From assembly GCF_037038585.1 (NCBI RefSeq), contig NC_092522.1, positions 124,106,661-124,170,660 of the forward strand: a DNA stretch of 64,000 nt, in the 5' to 3' direction. The notes beneath the pieces are model-generated. The model did no database searches. It worked only from the letters and a program-made list of their open reading frames with translations, and was not told the origin of the DNA. The translations under genes were made by a program, and so were the position numbers. This document shows, in pieces, positions 11,829 to 28,015 of the stretch (within the stretch, counting starts at the first letter, position 1; every line of letters starts with the position of its first letter). This DNA is from Patagioenas fasciata. Taxonomy: Eukaryota; Chordata; Aves; Columbiformes; Columbidae.

Positions 11829-13372
11829 ATCCCTCTTGTCCGTGTTCTCAGGAAATCCAGCTGTTCCATGCCCCCAACATCCCTCTTGTCCGTGCTCTCG
11901 GGAAATCCAGCTGTTCCGCGCCCCCAACGTCCCTCTTGCTCATGTTCTCGGGAAATCCAGCTGTTTCGCGCCCCCAACGTCCCTCTTGCCCATGTTCTCA
12001 GGAAATCCAGCTGTGTCGTGCCCCCAACGTCCCTCTTGCCCATGTTCTCGGGAAATCCAGCTGTTTCGTTCTCCCAACGTCCCTCTTGCCCATGTTCTCA
12101 GGAAATCCAGCTGTTTCGCGCCCCCAACGTCCCTCTTGCCCATGTTCTCGGGAAATCCAGCTGTTTCGTGCCCCCAACGTCCCTCTTGCCCATGTTCTCG
12201 GGAAATCCAGCTGTTTCGTGCTCCAAACGTCCCTCTTGCCCGTGTTCTCGGGAAATCCAGCTGTTTCGTGCCCCCAACGTCCCTCTTGCTCATGTTCTCG
12301 GGAAATCCAGCTGTTTCGTGCCCCCCACATCCCTCTTGTCCGTGTTCTCAGGAAATCCAGCTGTTCCATGCCCCCAACGTCCCTCTTGTCAGTGTTCTCA
12401 GGAAATCCAGCTGTTTCGTGCCCCCAACGTCCCTCTTGCTCATGCTCTCGGGAAATCCAGCTGTTTCATGCCCCCAATGTCCCTCTTGCCCATGTTCTCG
12501 GGGAAATCCAGCTGTTTCGCGCCCCCAACATCCCTCTTGCCCATGTTCTCGGGAAATCCAGCTGTGTGGTGCCCCCAACGTCCCTCTTGCCCATGTTCTC
12601 GGGAAATCCAGCTGTTTTCATGCTCCCAACGTCCCTCTTGCCCATATTCTCGGGAAATCCAGCTGTTTTCATGCTCCCAACGTCCCTCTTGCCCATATTC
12701 TCGGGAAATCCAGCTGTTTTCATGCTCCCAACGTCCCTCTTGCCCCTGTTCTCGGGAAATCCAGCTGTTTCGTGCCCCAACATCCCTCTTGCCCACGTTC
12801 TCGGGAAATCCAGCTGTTTCGTGCCCCCACGTCCCTCTTGCCCATGTTCTCAGGAAATCCAGCTGTTTCGTGCTCCCAACATCCCCCTTGCCCATGTTCT
12901 CGGGAAATCCAGCTGTTTCGTGCCCCCAACGTCCCTTTTGCCCGTGTTCTCGGGAAATCCAGCTGTGTCGTGCCCCCAACGTCCTTTTTGCCCGTGTTCT
13001 TGGGAAATCCAGCTGTTTCGCGCCCCCAACGTCCCTCTTGCCCATGTTCTCGGGAAATCCAGCTGTTTCGTGCCCCCAACATCCCCCTTGCCCATGTTCT
13101 CGGGAAATCCAGCTGTGTCGTGCCCCCAGCGTCCCTCTTGCCCATGTTCTCGGGAAATCCAGCTGTGTCGTGCCCCCAACGTTCCTCTTGTCCATGTTCT
13201 CGGGAAATCCAGCTGTTTCGCGCCCCCAACGTTCCTCTTGTCCATGTTCTCGGGAAATCCAGCTGTTTCGCGCCCCCAACGTCCCTCTTGTCCATGTTCT
13301 CGGGAAATCCAGCTGTTCCATGCCCATACGTCCCTCTTGCCCATGTTCTCGGGAAATCCAGCTGTTTCGTGC
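11829..13372 (+). repeat. 50-bp minisatellite, about 31 units
   Basis: Each unit carries CCCTCTTGCCCATGTTCTCG, then GGAAATCCAGCTGTTTCGTG, then CCCCCAACGT. The block GGAAATCCAG recurs every 50 bp (11851, 11901, 11951 and on), with occasional one-base length changes from about 12500 onward. Since 50 is not a multiple of 3, three units make a 50-codon period, so all three + frames stay open for more than 540 codons and long frames also exist on the minus strand. These frames are by-products of the repeat, not genes. Confidence 0.97.
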
Positions 13373-14248
13373 TCCAGGCTGTTCTGCAAACAGGGAGCAA
13401 GCAGGAGGCTGTGCCGAGCAGGAGGTGTGAATCACGCCAGCAGACTGCACATTGTTGCCTTTTAAAACCAATTCAATCTAAATTCTCTAATCCTGCAGCT
13501 CTCCGAGAATAAAGGAACGCTAAGTAAGCTTAAAAGGGAGCAAACTGCTGCTTCCAGCTTCAAAAAGCCTCGGCAAAATCAATTAAGAGTGTACGAAGGA
13601 TCTTGGAAGAACAACAGGGGCTGACAGATTGAGCCACACAAGCTCGGTACCTTTTCCAATCCTTTCTCTCTCCGATGTTCCTGCGCGAGCAGCCGTGCCA
13701 CGTAGGAGTCTTTACGTTTTGCCTGCGAGACAACCTGGATCACGCTTTGCAAACAGAATGCAAATCCGACCATTAAATGCAGCAGCTGGTTAACGGAACA
13801 AAGGAGCAACACATTCTAAGTTTAGGATGAGAGGGGAGGAAGAAGGAATGTGAACCAAACACTCCAGTGCTGGAGGTTTTCATTAGGAAATAGTCTGTAG
13901 CTGTCTCCAATGGATTAAGGTGCAGTTTTCCCCATTTTCCCTTGTTTTGCAGAAATATTTCTCCAGGTTCAGCCAGGCCAGTTCATTTCTGCACCCACAC
14001 AGGTCAATAACTTCATTCTTACCTCTCCAGCCACGGAGAAATTGAATTCAATTCTTCCTCGGACCCCTTTGCAAAGGGAACGTTTCCAGGTGATGGATCC
14101 AGATGCGATGCCACAGCCCGGAGCTTTAGCTGAACCCAACCTCCCGTCTCTCCTCCTTCCTGAGCCGTGAGAACAGGTTGGAAAACTGGCTTTCCTTGAT
14201 AAATCTGCTTGTTTAGCTCTTCCTGAGCCCCTGCTGAGAGGAGACGCA
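13373..14248. other. Intergenic, no gene recognised
   Basis: Unique sequence with nothing supported. Confidence 0.5.
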
Positions 14249-14322
14249 ATCACAGAATCATTTGGGTTGGAAAAGACCCTCAGAATCATCAAGTCCAACC
14301 GTTCCCCCACCCCGGCACTGAC
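14249..14322 (-). mobile_element. CR1 LINE 3' end, very short
   Basis: Only the last ~70 bp of a CR1 copy: CACAGAATCATTTGGGTTGG, then AAAAGACCCTCAGAATCATC and AAGTCCAACCGTTCCCCCAC. This is a typical severe 5' truncation. Confidence 0.85.
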
Positions 14323-15460
14323 CTCCGTTAGTCGTTGTGATTAACAGACCTGGGAATCTAGTTAGTTCCAAAAAACCCCTCAAAAATGCCTCCCAGCAGC
14401 TGTAATGCTACGGGGATGTATTTAACAGACACAGGAAAAAAACAGACCTTCTGCTGTCTGGTAGATGTGCTGGGTTCACGATTAACGGAGGGTTCTGCTA
14501 ACGAATGATTTGGAGGCAAAGCTTAATTTTAGAGAAAAATAGAAGAGTATTGACTGAGTTGATCCTGAATGGGGATGGCAGCGGGTATTTAATTCCTCCC
14601 CGGGTGAATTCAGCCTTCAGCTATCTTGCGTCTCCATGACCGATGTTATTTGTCCCATTGAAAACAAATCAACTATTCTGGAGCAGCCTTAATCCAAAGC
14701 AATCAATTAAAGTGCCCGGCTCGATGGACAACGCCAGCATTTAGAGGTTGTCCTAAAAAACACGGCGATGCGCGCGAGGCTCATAGCAGGGAAAAGAACC
14801 TTCACTATCTGCTCACCTGAGATACAAAGCGGAATCGCTGACCCACGTTCCTTGCCATTCTTCTTTGTTTCAGAAGAAATTATATTGCATATAAAGGTAG
14901 CAGCACATCCTTAGTGACCGCTGCGTGTGCTCTGAAAAATGAATTAAATACAAATAAAAATCAAGAGATCGAAGCTCTCCAATCAGGCACTGGGCCGTCA
15001 CCTCACAACGCGCTCGACAGCACCGGTTTCTTCCCAAAACGCGAAGTCAGAAGCGGTTATCGCTGGCAAAACTCTTCCTCCGCTCACCCAAGCAGCGGTG
15101 GTCACCAAGACCCAGGTACTTCACCGGGAGAAGAACGATGGGCAGCAATATTGAGGGTTTAGTGCTTTGCAGAGCAACACTGCTGGCTGTCCTGGGAGCT
15201 GCAAGAAAAATCATCCACAAAGAGGGCACCATGGAGAAAACGGCTCCAGCAGCACCCAAACAACCCCCAGAGCCAAAGGTTTGCCCTAAACCCCCGGTCA
15301 GTAACAACTCACGGATTTATTTACCACAAACGCACCTGATTCCAGCGCTCTGACACCAGGGACTTCAGCAACTGGCCATGTGCATCCCCTGGGCGCCCCC
15401 TTCATTCTCACAGCCCATTCAATTTTTCTCCACAAAATACATGATTTAACAAATTTCCCA
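14323..15460. other. Intergenic, no gene recognised
   Basis: Unique sequence with no supported exon. Confidence 0.5.
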
Positions 15461-16430
15461 TCACAGAATCACAGGATCCCAGAGTGTCAGGGACTGGAAG
15501 GGACCTGGAAAGCTCATCCAGTGCAATCCCCCCATGGAGCAGGAACACCCAGCTGAGGTTCCACAGGAAGGGGTCCAGGCGGGTTTGAATGTCTGCAGAG
15601 AAGGAGACTCCACAACCTCCCTGGGCAGCCTGGGCCAGGCTCTGACACCCTCACCCCCAACAAGTTGCTTCTCCTCTTTCAGTGGAACCTCCTGTGTTCC
15701 AGTTTGCACCCATTGCCCCTTGTCCTGTCACTGGTTGTCACCCAGAAGAGCCTGGCTCCATCCTCCTGACACTGCCCCTTTCCATATTGATCCCCAGGAA
15801 TGAGTCCCCCCTCAGTCTCCTCTTCTCCAGCTCCAGAGCCCCAGCTCCCTCAGCCTTTCCTCACACGGGAGATGCTCCACTCCCTTCAGCATCTTGGTGG
15901 CTGCGCTGGACTCTCTGCAGCAGTTCCCTGTCCTTCTGGAACTGAGGGGCCACAACTGGACACAAGATTCCAGGTGTGGTCTCCCCAGGGCAGAGCAGAG
16001 GGGCAGGAGAACCTCTCTGACCTACTGACCACCCCCTTCTAACCCACCCCAGGTCCCATTGGCCTTCCTGGCCACAAGGGCCCAGTGCTGGCTCCTGCTC
16101 ACCCTGCTGTCCCCAGGACCCCCAGGTCCCTTTCCCCTACACTGCTCTCTAATAGCTCATTCCCCAACTTACACTGGAACCTGGGGTTGTTCCTGCCCAC
16201 ATTCAAGACTCTACACTTGCCCTTGTTCTATTTCATTACATTTTTCCCGCCCAACTCTCCAGCCTGTCCAGGTCTCTGGATGGCAGCACAGCTTCCAGTG
16301 TCACCACTCCTCCCAGCTTGGTGTCACCAGCAAACTTGCTGACAGTCACTCTGTTCCCTCATCCAAGTCATTGATGAATATATTGAATAATACCGGCCCC
16401 AGCACTGACCCATCCCCAAATTGTAGGTCT
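15461..16430 (-). mobile_element. CR1 LINE fragment, about 970 bp, with part of the reverse transcriptase
   Basis: The longest copy of a second CR1 subfamily, whose 3' end has the block TCCACAGGAAGGGGTCCAGG. Read on the minus strand, the distal end encodes GPVLFNIFINDLDEGTE, the conserved segment just ahead of the reverse-transcriptase active-site region, followed by broken ORF2 and the 3' UTR. Closely similar copies lie at 53.9, 59.1 and 61.8 kb inside ZNF395 introns, so this subfamily was active fairly recently. Confidence 0.92.
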
Positions 16431-16920
16431 TTTACAAACTTCTCTGTATTTTTCTTTTTTAAATCTCTTATTATTAACGAGCCACGTGCAGCTTTTGAAA
16501 CAGAACACCACAGATTCATGCACTCTTCCATTTTATTCCGTTCCTTTCCCAGCTGTAGACGTTACATTCACCCTTTAGATCACTTTTTGAATATAAAGCT
16601 CATTTGCAGAGAGCTACACGCTGCAGCTCCAGGATTCTCCCCCCACACCCACCCCTTTCCTTAAGAAACAGTCACTTAAATTAGAGGCTGTCATTGCACG
16701 GGTTCATTTTCCAATTCACCAGGTATTAGACTTACTAAACGCAAAAGAAAAAAGCAGCGTCGCGTGTGATTCTAAAGCGATGCTCAGTATCATGACGCTC
16801 TTCCATGCGTTAGGAAATACACAGTGTTTTATAAATGTATAAATTACAGAGTTTCCAGTGATTAAAGCGTACGTACGGACTAGCTAAAAATATCTAGTGG
16901 CTGGGAGGATACTCACCTAG

Positions 16921-17070
16921 CATGGCAAGGCAAGGAAGGCCATGGCAAGGCAAGGAAGGCCATGGCAAGGCAAGGAAGGCCATGGCAAGGCAAGGAAGGC
17001 CATGGCAAGGCAAGGAAGGCCATGGCAAGGCAAGGAAGGCCATGGCAAGGCAAGGAAGGCCATGGCAAGG
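16921..17070 (+). repeat. 20-bp tandem repeat, about 7.5 perfect copies
   Basis: The unit CATGGCAAGGCAAGGAAGGC repeats without a mismatch from 16921. Each unit contains an ATG, so overlapping open frames start in the array and run on into unique sequence. These are repeat by-products. Confidence 0.97.
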
Positions 17071-20000
17071 TGTTCTTGTGCCCCCTGGTTTTGTGAGGCT
17101 ACCCAAATCTATCTGTATTGCAAAAAAACAGACCTGATCGCGACTAAAACCAGCCCTGGAAGAAAACCAGCGTGCTCTGAGGTGGCAGAAATGAGGTGCA
17201 GTGACTACAGGATTAAAAAGAAAAGGGTGGAGGAACATGAGTTTAAAAGAGCAGCTCTGCAAAGAGGGATTAGAAGTGAAAGCTGCGGAAAGGAAAGCTC
17301 AGCAGCCAGTCCCGATTGCCACAGAACTCCCAGGTTAGGTAAGAAATCCAAGAGCGAGGATTGGGTAAACCAGGCTGTACTGCAGGTGTTAAGCTGAGAC
17401 TAAAGTCAGATCTGTCTCCTTTAGATCCAGACCCCCTTTTTCAGCCTGTTTGCCTGCACAGAGGTGTCAAGAGCTGAATGAGCTTCAAAGCAACCATGCA
17501 CACAATCCATGACACGCCAGATTGTCGGTTCTTTACATTCAATTTTGAGGTTTAACCTACTGATTTAAATCAACTTATTCTTTCCACAACAGCTCTTTTC
17601 AGGCACTGCTCACAGCGGGCAGCCCGTTCGTTACCTGCTACAGGGACGGAGGTCAATTAGTGCTCGTTTGTGTAGGGTAACTACAGGCTGTGTCCTATAG
17701 AACATCATGGGAGGCTGGTGAAGCTTCTGGATCAAGTCACAGCAAGAAGATCCTCACCATGAATTAACTTTACAACACAATATTTATAAGAGAGCCTTCA
17801 GCATCGCAGCCAAAATCTCAGTAGAGCAGGGGGAAGAAATAAATAAGCTGTTTTTAATAGAAACAGACATATTTCTGCCCTCCGCGTGGCACAGGTGGTT
17901 CGCCCCGTTATCTCTATTTTTGGCATTTATTCCTCTCCTACAAAAGGAATCTGTCCCCGAAGGACGTTACTTCACCTCCACGCCACAGAAGAGCGGAGGA
18001 GGAACCTTCCCCGGTTGCTCCAAGATCAGCAGCAGTTTACCGAGACTCCCAAACAGGGTGCAAATCAGGCTCCCCATTTACCTGCCAAGACTCCAGTTCA
18101 GCCCTTTTCACCCCCCTCGGAAGAACAGCTGGCGCGAGCCGCTAACACAGCAGGAAGCACGATTCCTCCAACTACTTTAAGTGTTAGTGACGCATACGTT
18201 CTAATCAAGAGTTGGCATCTTTAACGTTCTTTGTATTTATTTTAAGAAAGCGTTTTAGTCAATCTAAGCAAGAATATTCAAAAAGCCACTGCGAAGAAAA
18301 TCCGTCGGTTTGCGTTTCGGCTCGAACTTCGCAGAATAGACACTGAGCGCTTTGCCAGCTCATTCAGACATCACTCAGTTACGTGGCCAAGAAACATGAA
18401 GAATTACACCCAAAAACAAAGCTCAAATTAAACCTCCCGAAGATTTCTGCGCCAAGGACAAGCGACGTGGTTTTATCAGCGAAAAGCCAGGGCTGGGAAG
18501 GGAGTCAACACAAAATAAGGCAGAGAAACCCATCTCTCAATGGTTTTGGCGTGTTGTTTTGCCATCCTTCGAAAGGGCAGTCATGGGATGTCAAGGGAAG
18601 GGTGTACAAGGGTTGTTTTAAAAAGAACAGGTGCAGAAATTCCTCTAAAAGTACGAGCAGACCACTACGGTCACCTCAGCCGAGTTTCCACCCGCACTGC
18701 TCGCCAAGTAAAAGAACGCGAATGTAAAAACACCGAAGGTTTGCATAAAAAATAAGGCTTTCTGTAGTTCTCCTCTTAAAATTACTGTACAAATAAATAA
18801 AACTGTTGTCCATTTAAATATAACCATTGGGGAAAATTGGCTTTTGGCAATGGTCTTCAGATGGGCCCGCTCGGAGTTGGTCAACATCCCCGAGGCCTCC
18901 AAACCGCAGCGAGACCTGCAAAGGAAACATGGTAAAGTTGCAAAATAAACCACTTTTGACTGAGAACACTGGCCCGCAAAGGTCCCCAAACCCACCGCTC
19001 TGCCTCGGGGGTCTCAACTGCCCACGTGCACTTTGGGAAGAGCACAGGGCAGGTACACAAGCAGCCTTTCCTTGGTAAAAACCAAGTTCTGAGCAATGTT
19101 TAACTCCAGGATGGCCTGAATCACAGGTTATACCCACAGCCTTGGAAGAAAACTCATTTTGGTGTTTTTCACACTGTTCTGAGGAGATGTAGCATTTGGC
19201 TGCCCTACATTGCAGAGTTCATTGCCCCGTGATCACAAAGTATTACGGAAAAAACACCAAAAAACAAAACACCTGCTTGATTTGAACTTGGCCATTGCAG
19301 AACTCCTGAAGCACCAAGATTTAGGGTTGCGAGAAACCCTTTCCAGCTTCTGTCCTGCTCCTGATTTTCATTAGGAAAGTCTGATACAAAACCCCATCTG
19401 TTTTCTGGACCACGAGCTGGTGGTTCAGACAAGCCCAGTTTGGAAAGGCGAGCTGGTGTTCATTTTAGGCCGGACTAACACAGCGTGAGGCTCACAGCCG
19501 GTGGCACCGAATGCTGTGCCACGAGTTGTTGTTGCTGCATCAACTCCCATTACACGCCAAAAACAACCAGGAGATATCCAGCCAGCTTCCTACTGAACGA
19601 GCAAACCAAATACATTCAGACAGAAGGGGTTCTGAGGGATACATCCTGGTGGTTTCATCCTGTACCGACGCCGCAAATCTATTTATAATCATGGTTTCAT
19701 CGTGAAAAAGGAAAAAACACAGCGGTAAGCCTGATGTTGTGCTGCTAGAGCCTTTTTTCCGTCTTTATCCTTGCAAACTCCTCTCTGGCAGCGAAGCACT
19801 TCAGGGCTGGGCTGCCAACTAGTGGCACTGTCGCTATTTCAGAAGCGCCAGCCCCCAGAAGCGCAGATCCCGCCAAGCTAATCGAGTCCTTCTCGGCGAT
19901 AAAACCGATTGGTGGCGATAAAAAGCAGCGTTGGTCTTGTCCACTGAGATCTCAGCGAAGCATAAATGTGTTAGACAAGAGAAGAGTCGGATTAGTAAAA

Positions 20001-20980
20001 AGGAAGATGTAAAGCGGTTAACCCAGCCCAAGGGAAAAGCGAACGGGATAACTTGGAAATGAAGAGGTTAGAGTCGAGTTTTATCAAGATTGGCGCTGGC
20101 AATGGACTTGTTTAATTAATCCTTGCACTGACAGCCTTGGCACAATTAGAAGTGGGCCGACAACACGAGGTATTGCGGTTACAAGAAAGACGAGGAAGTG
20201 ATCAGGGTTATTCACCGTTTCTTCTGACAGGAGATGAAACTCAGCAACAAAACATCAGGTCACGCACCCGTGAACAGAAGTTTCTGCTGTAACCCAGAAT
20301 GTTATCGATCTGAAGCAACTCGAGTCAAAAAGGGCTTTAGGATACAAAGAAATTATGAGAGGATTAAGTGATATAGATATGAAAGGAGAGAGATGTGATC
20401 CTGGAACACATCAGGAGGAATATTTCCAGACTAGAGAATAAATTCTTGTGCTTTACAAGGACTTGAAGAGACTTGTCTAGAGTAAGAAATCATTTGTATG
20501 TGGAGGAGATGGAGGAGCCAACCTACCAACCTCAGACAGGAAGAAACGCTGCTAAGGTTACAATTGTTCTCTAGAAAATAGTTCAGAATGAGCAAACAAC
20601 CAGCAAGGAGAAAAACATTTTAAGCTAAAGGACAAATCTGTCACAAGATCAAGAGCATTAAACTGCTCAGAAATGCATTTGTGTTGCAAAGGATAACGTC
20701 CTTAGCTATAAGGACAGCCAGATGCTCAGTGATAGCATCAGACGCAAAACCCTTTATGTATTTATGATGCATTTACCAAATAAATTGTAGAATATGATGC
20801 CTGTGATAGCAGAAAACATGACTTGAAAATCCTGGAAACTCCCTTCTGTATTTTCACCGCTCTGCTGGAAAACACAGAATCTGACAAACCACTTCAAGTT
20901 TTACATTGGATGTTCAAACTTCCACTGAGGCGGAAACTAAAGAGGCCATTAAGAACTCTTAAAGATTAGGATCAGCGATG
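17071..20980. other. Intergenic, downstream of the kinase gene
   Basis: About 3.9 kb of unique sequence with no supported exon. An AATAAA-containing stretch (ACAAATAAATAAAACTGTTG) at about 18790-18808 on the + strand could be a poly(A) signal of an unseen transcript, but I see no gene to attach it to. Confidence 0.5.
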
Positions 20981-20981
20981 T

Positions 20982-21634
20982 TTTATTTTTCAAAGTGGGC
21001 ACATAAAGCCAAGATTCTCACTGCAGGACTCAGCCAGACCACCAGACCTCCAGTCCAGCCTTTTCCAAGGCCTTTAAACACTTCAGGACAGGATGCTGCT
21101 GTCACCTGGTGCACCCCGCTCTGATAAGCTCTGAGCATTAACAGCGCTTTCATTAAAGAAAAATAAACCTGGTTTTAATCTGACAGTTACTATCATACCC
21201 AAATCCCATATCTAAGATGCACACCTACAAATATATAGTGGCCTTGCCCACTTTGGCTTTTGTTTAGTTAGAAAATACATTGGAAAAGCAGCAAACAAGC
21301 ATGGGAGTGACAGCAGAAACCTGTCGCTGCTTGTGGAAATAGGCGAGGTTTAGGGTAAAGGACAGGCTGGCCTAAATCCAGACAGCAAAGCCAATTCCCC
21401 GAGCAAACACCCCTGAGGAGACAAAAAGTCTCTTTGTCAGAGGCACTCCCCCCAAATTCCTTTTCCCAAAGGTTGGTTTTGATTTCTAGTTTGACGGAGT
21501 CATTCTGTGGCTGAATTTTCAAAACTAACACAGGTCACATTTGATTTAAAAGGTCGAGGATAGGAAACCCCCTTTAAGCTCAGCCTAAATAGGGAGTAGC
21601 CCGACAGAGGCACCAACCTGAACGTCCTTCGCCT
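20982..21634 (-). other. Probable 3' UTR of the STK35/PDIK1L-like kinase
   Basis: Sequence following the kinase stop codon on the minus strand. The first AATAAA on that strand is at 20982-20987, which gives a UTR of about 650 bases. The end is inferred from this hexamer alone. Confidence 0.35.
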
Positions 21635-25587
<3,953 letters not shown>

Positions 25588-25655
25588 CCCTCGTTTCAGC
25601 CCAGCGAAGGGCAAATCAGAGGAAAATACTTGAACTCATGGCAACCGGTCATCAC
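25588..25655 (-). promoter_or_regulatory. Kinase 5' UTR with two upstream short ORFs
   Basis: After the acceptor at 25656, the leader holds an 18-codon frame (25652-25596) ending 8 bases before the kinase AUG, and a 7-codon frame (25639-25616). Neither is in frame with the kinase. Such frames usually reduce main-ORF translation; that effect is inferred. Confidence 0.5.
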
Positions 25656-26159
25656 CTGCAGTAAAACCCTGGAAGAGAAAGGGGTTAAAAGCTTAAAACT
25701 CTCCCAAACCAAGCAGTTTACCAACTATCAACCGCAAATACTTCCAACCGGTAACGATTTTATTGGCATATGTATCAGGATATGATGCAGCTCCACGAGG
25801 ACAGAAAACTAAACTGGCTTTTTAAAATAAAACCTATATCCATGGTAACTTCAAGACATTATCAAATAGAATCCTGACTGCGCAGCGGGACGCAACCACC
25901 TGGGAAGTGACATTGATTTGTCCACAGCAGACGAAGTTCAGTGAGAAAGAAAAAAGGTTTTATAGACACGTTTCCTGAGCAGGGCATGAAAGGGAAGACA
26001 AGACCTCCTGGGTAACGGCTGTTTCCAGAACTGACTTTTAAAGAAATTAAGTTCACCAAAAGTGCCAGTTTGGCACTAGATCTTTCGCCCTCACTTTCCC
26101 CGCCTCGTTAACGTACTTCCCCATTGATGGTTATGTCGTGTTCTTGCATTTCCACCACC

Positions 26160-26800
26160 GATTTTCTACCAGTTCGTGCCCTGATACTCACCCCCTTTCT
26201 CCAGTTCACCCCTTCACAAGCCCCACACTGCCTTTCGCCCCCACCTCAAGCTCCCTGCCCCATTCCCACATTACCTACCCCAGGTGATTCTTCACTCTCT
26301 GGCACAGACTCTCTGAGATCCTCATGGTCCCACCTTGCAGTCCTAGCCCCTGATAATCCTGCTCCCACTTTAGCCCCTCATCTCTCTTCTCCCTGCCCCA
26401 GTGCTCTTCAACACCAGCCCAAGTTACATCTTTAACACATTAATTCTCCTCTCCAACTCAAATTTTCTCAGCTTTCATGCCCCACATGTTCCTTTCCCAA
26501 GCCCCACAACCTTTCCCCCTACCCCACATGTTCCCCTAAATTCTCTTCCCTTTCCATACCTTCCATCCAGCTCCCTCAAACTAACCCCCTCCTCCCCACA
26601 CAATTTTCCTTCTCACTCCCCCCCAGCTGTGCTCCTTTCCCAAATCTTTCATCTTTTCACCCAGCCCTCCCAACCCCCTCCCACCCTATTCCCTGCTCTC
26701 CAGCCTGCAGCCCCCACCACAGACCCAACCTCAACATTTCCCCAAACCCACCCCCCACCAAACCCCAATGTAAGGAAGATCCCCAGCAGGGAAAAGGACC
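26160..26800. repeat. Pyrimidine/C-rich low-complexity region
   Basis: Almost all C and T on the + strand with many CCCC and CCTTTCC runs, in the first kinase intron. Not strictly tandem. The proline/serine-rich frames read from it are composition artefacts. Confidence 0.7.
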
Positions 26801-26827
26801 GAGAGACATCCGACTATGAATCCTTAA

Positions 26828-27146
26828 TGTAAAACACAGTCTCCTCCTGGAATATAAACTGATACCTGTATTTACAAGTTAATTTAGGGGGAAGGGTAGC
26901 CAAAGTGCCAGGAATCCGTATCTTAAATATATTGATAAGGGGAAGGGTATTGTATGCATTGGGGTAGTCTGTAAACCCTGAAGTACCCAGCCAATGGGGA
27001 ACAGGGGAGGGAAACTGCAGCCAGGATTTTGGGGGCTTTTTGCCCTATTATGTGTGCCTACCTTTAGGTAGAACACAGGACATTGTAATATCATTATTAA
27101 AAGAATTGCTTTGCTAAGAGATCCTGCTTGAGCCTATTATATTTGC
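26828..27146 (+). mobile_element. Possible solitary LTR of an avian endogenous retrovirus (fossil)
   Basis: A ~320-bp block of different composition set between two C-rich regions. It begins TGTAAAACACAG, has a CCAAT-type box followed by a GC-richer part, a late ATTAAA in a stretch resembling the R/U5 part of ERVL-like avian LTRs, and ends near ...ATTTGCA. No internal retroviral region or partner LTR is visible. Orientation and ends are tentative. Confidence 0.3.
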
Positions 27147-27167
27147 AAAATAATTGTTTCCTAGACC

Positions 27168-28015
27168 AACCTTCCCCCAAACCCACCCCCACCAAACCCC
27201 AACCTTCCCCCACACCCACCCCCATCAAACCCCAACCTTCCCCCACACCCACCCCCCCACCAAACCCCAACCTTCCCCCACACCCACCCCCCCACCAAAC
27301 CCCAACCTTCGCCCACACCCACCCCCCCACCAAACCCCAACCTTCGCCCACACCCACCCCCCCACCAAACCCCAACCTTCGCCCACACCCACCCCCCACC
27401 AAACCCCAACCTTCGCCCACACCCACCCCCCCACCAAACCCCAACCTTCGCCCACACCCACCCCCCCACCAAACCCCAACCTTCGCCCACACCCGCCCCC
27501 CACCAAACCCCAACCTTCTCCCCACATCCACCCCCCACCAAACCCCAACCTTCTCCCCACATCCACCCCCCACCAAACCCCAACCTTCTCCCCACACCCA
27601 CCCCCCACCAAACCCCAACCTTCCCCCCACACCCACCCCCCACCAAACCTCAGCCTTCGCCCACATCCACCCCCCACCAAACCCCAACCTTCCCCCACAC
27701 CCACCCCCCACCAAACCCCAACCTTCCCCCACATCCACCCCCCCACCAAACCCCAACCTTCCCCCCACACCCACCCCCCACCAAACCCCAACCTTCCCCC
27801 CACACCCACCCCCCACCAAACCCCAACCTTCCCCCCAAACCCACCCCGCACCAAACCCCAACCTTCCCCCCAAACCCACCCCCCACCAAACCCCAACCTT
27901 CCCCCCAAACCCACCCCCCACCAAACCCCAACCTCCCCCCAAACCCCAACCTCCCCCCAAACCCCAACCTCCCCCCAAACCCACCCCCCACCAAACCCCA
28001 ACCTCCTCCCAAACC
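27168..28015 (+). repeat. 34-35-bp C-rich minisatellite, about 24 units
   Basis: Unit of the form CCAAACCCCAACCTTC, then CCCACACCCACCCCCC, ACC. The CCTTC step recurs at 34-35 bp (27306, 27341, 27376 and on). Toward the right end the unit shortens to the core CCCAAACCCCAACCTC. The complement is G-rich with GGGG, TTGGGGTTTGG and GGGGGGTGGG runs, suited to G-quadruplex formation. Long frames on both strands come from the repeat. Confidence 0.95.

Noticed and set aside
11829-13372. CRISPR-like array (50-bp periodic repeats)
   Set aside because: There are no unique spacers; the whole unit repeats. The genome is vertebrate.
11770-13512. 580-, 561- and 543-codon frames, and minus-strand frames, of repeated Cys/Pro-rich protein
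   Set aside because: They follow from the 50-bp unit being stop-free in several frames. The same peptide periods appear in all three + frames, which a real gene would not show.
16059-16664. 201-codon + strand frame, also seen at 54450 and 62405
   Set aside because: Antisense CR1 ORF2 region in different copies, not a gene family.
25588-25614. N-terminal extension of the kinase from an upstream TTG
   Set aside because: TTG is not a normal vertebrate start. The first in-frame AUG at 25587 has a good context and aligns with the N-terminus of PDIK1L.
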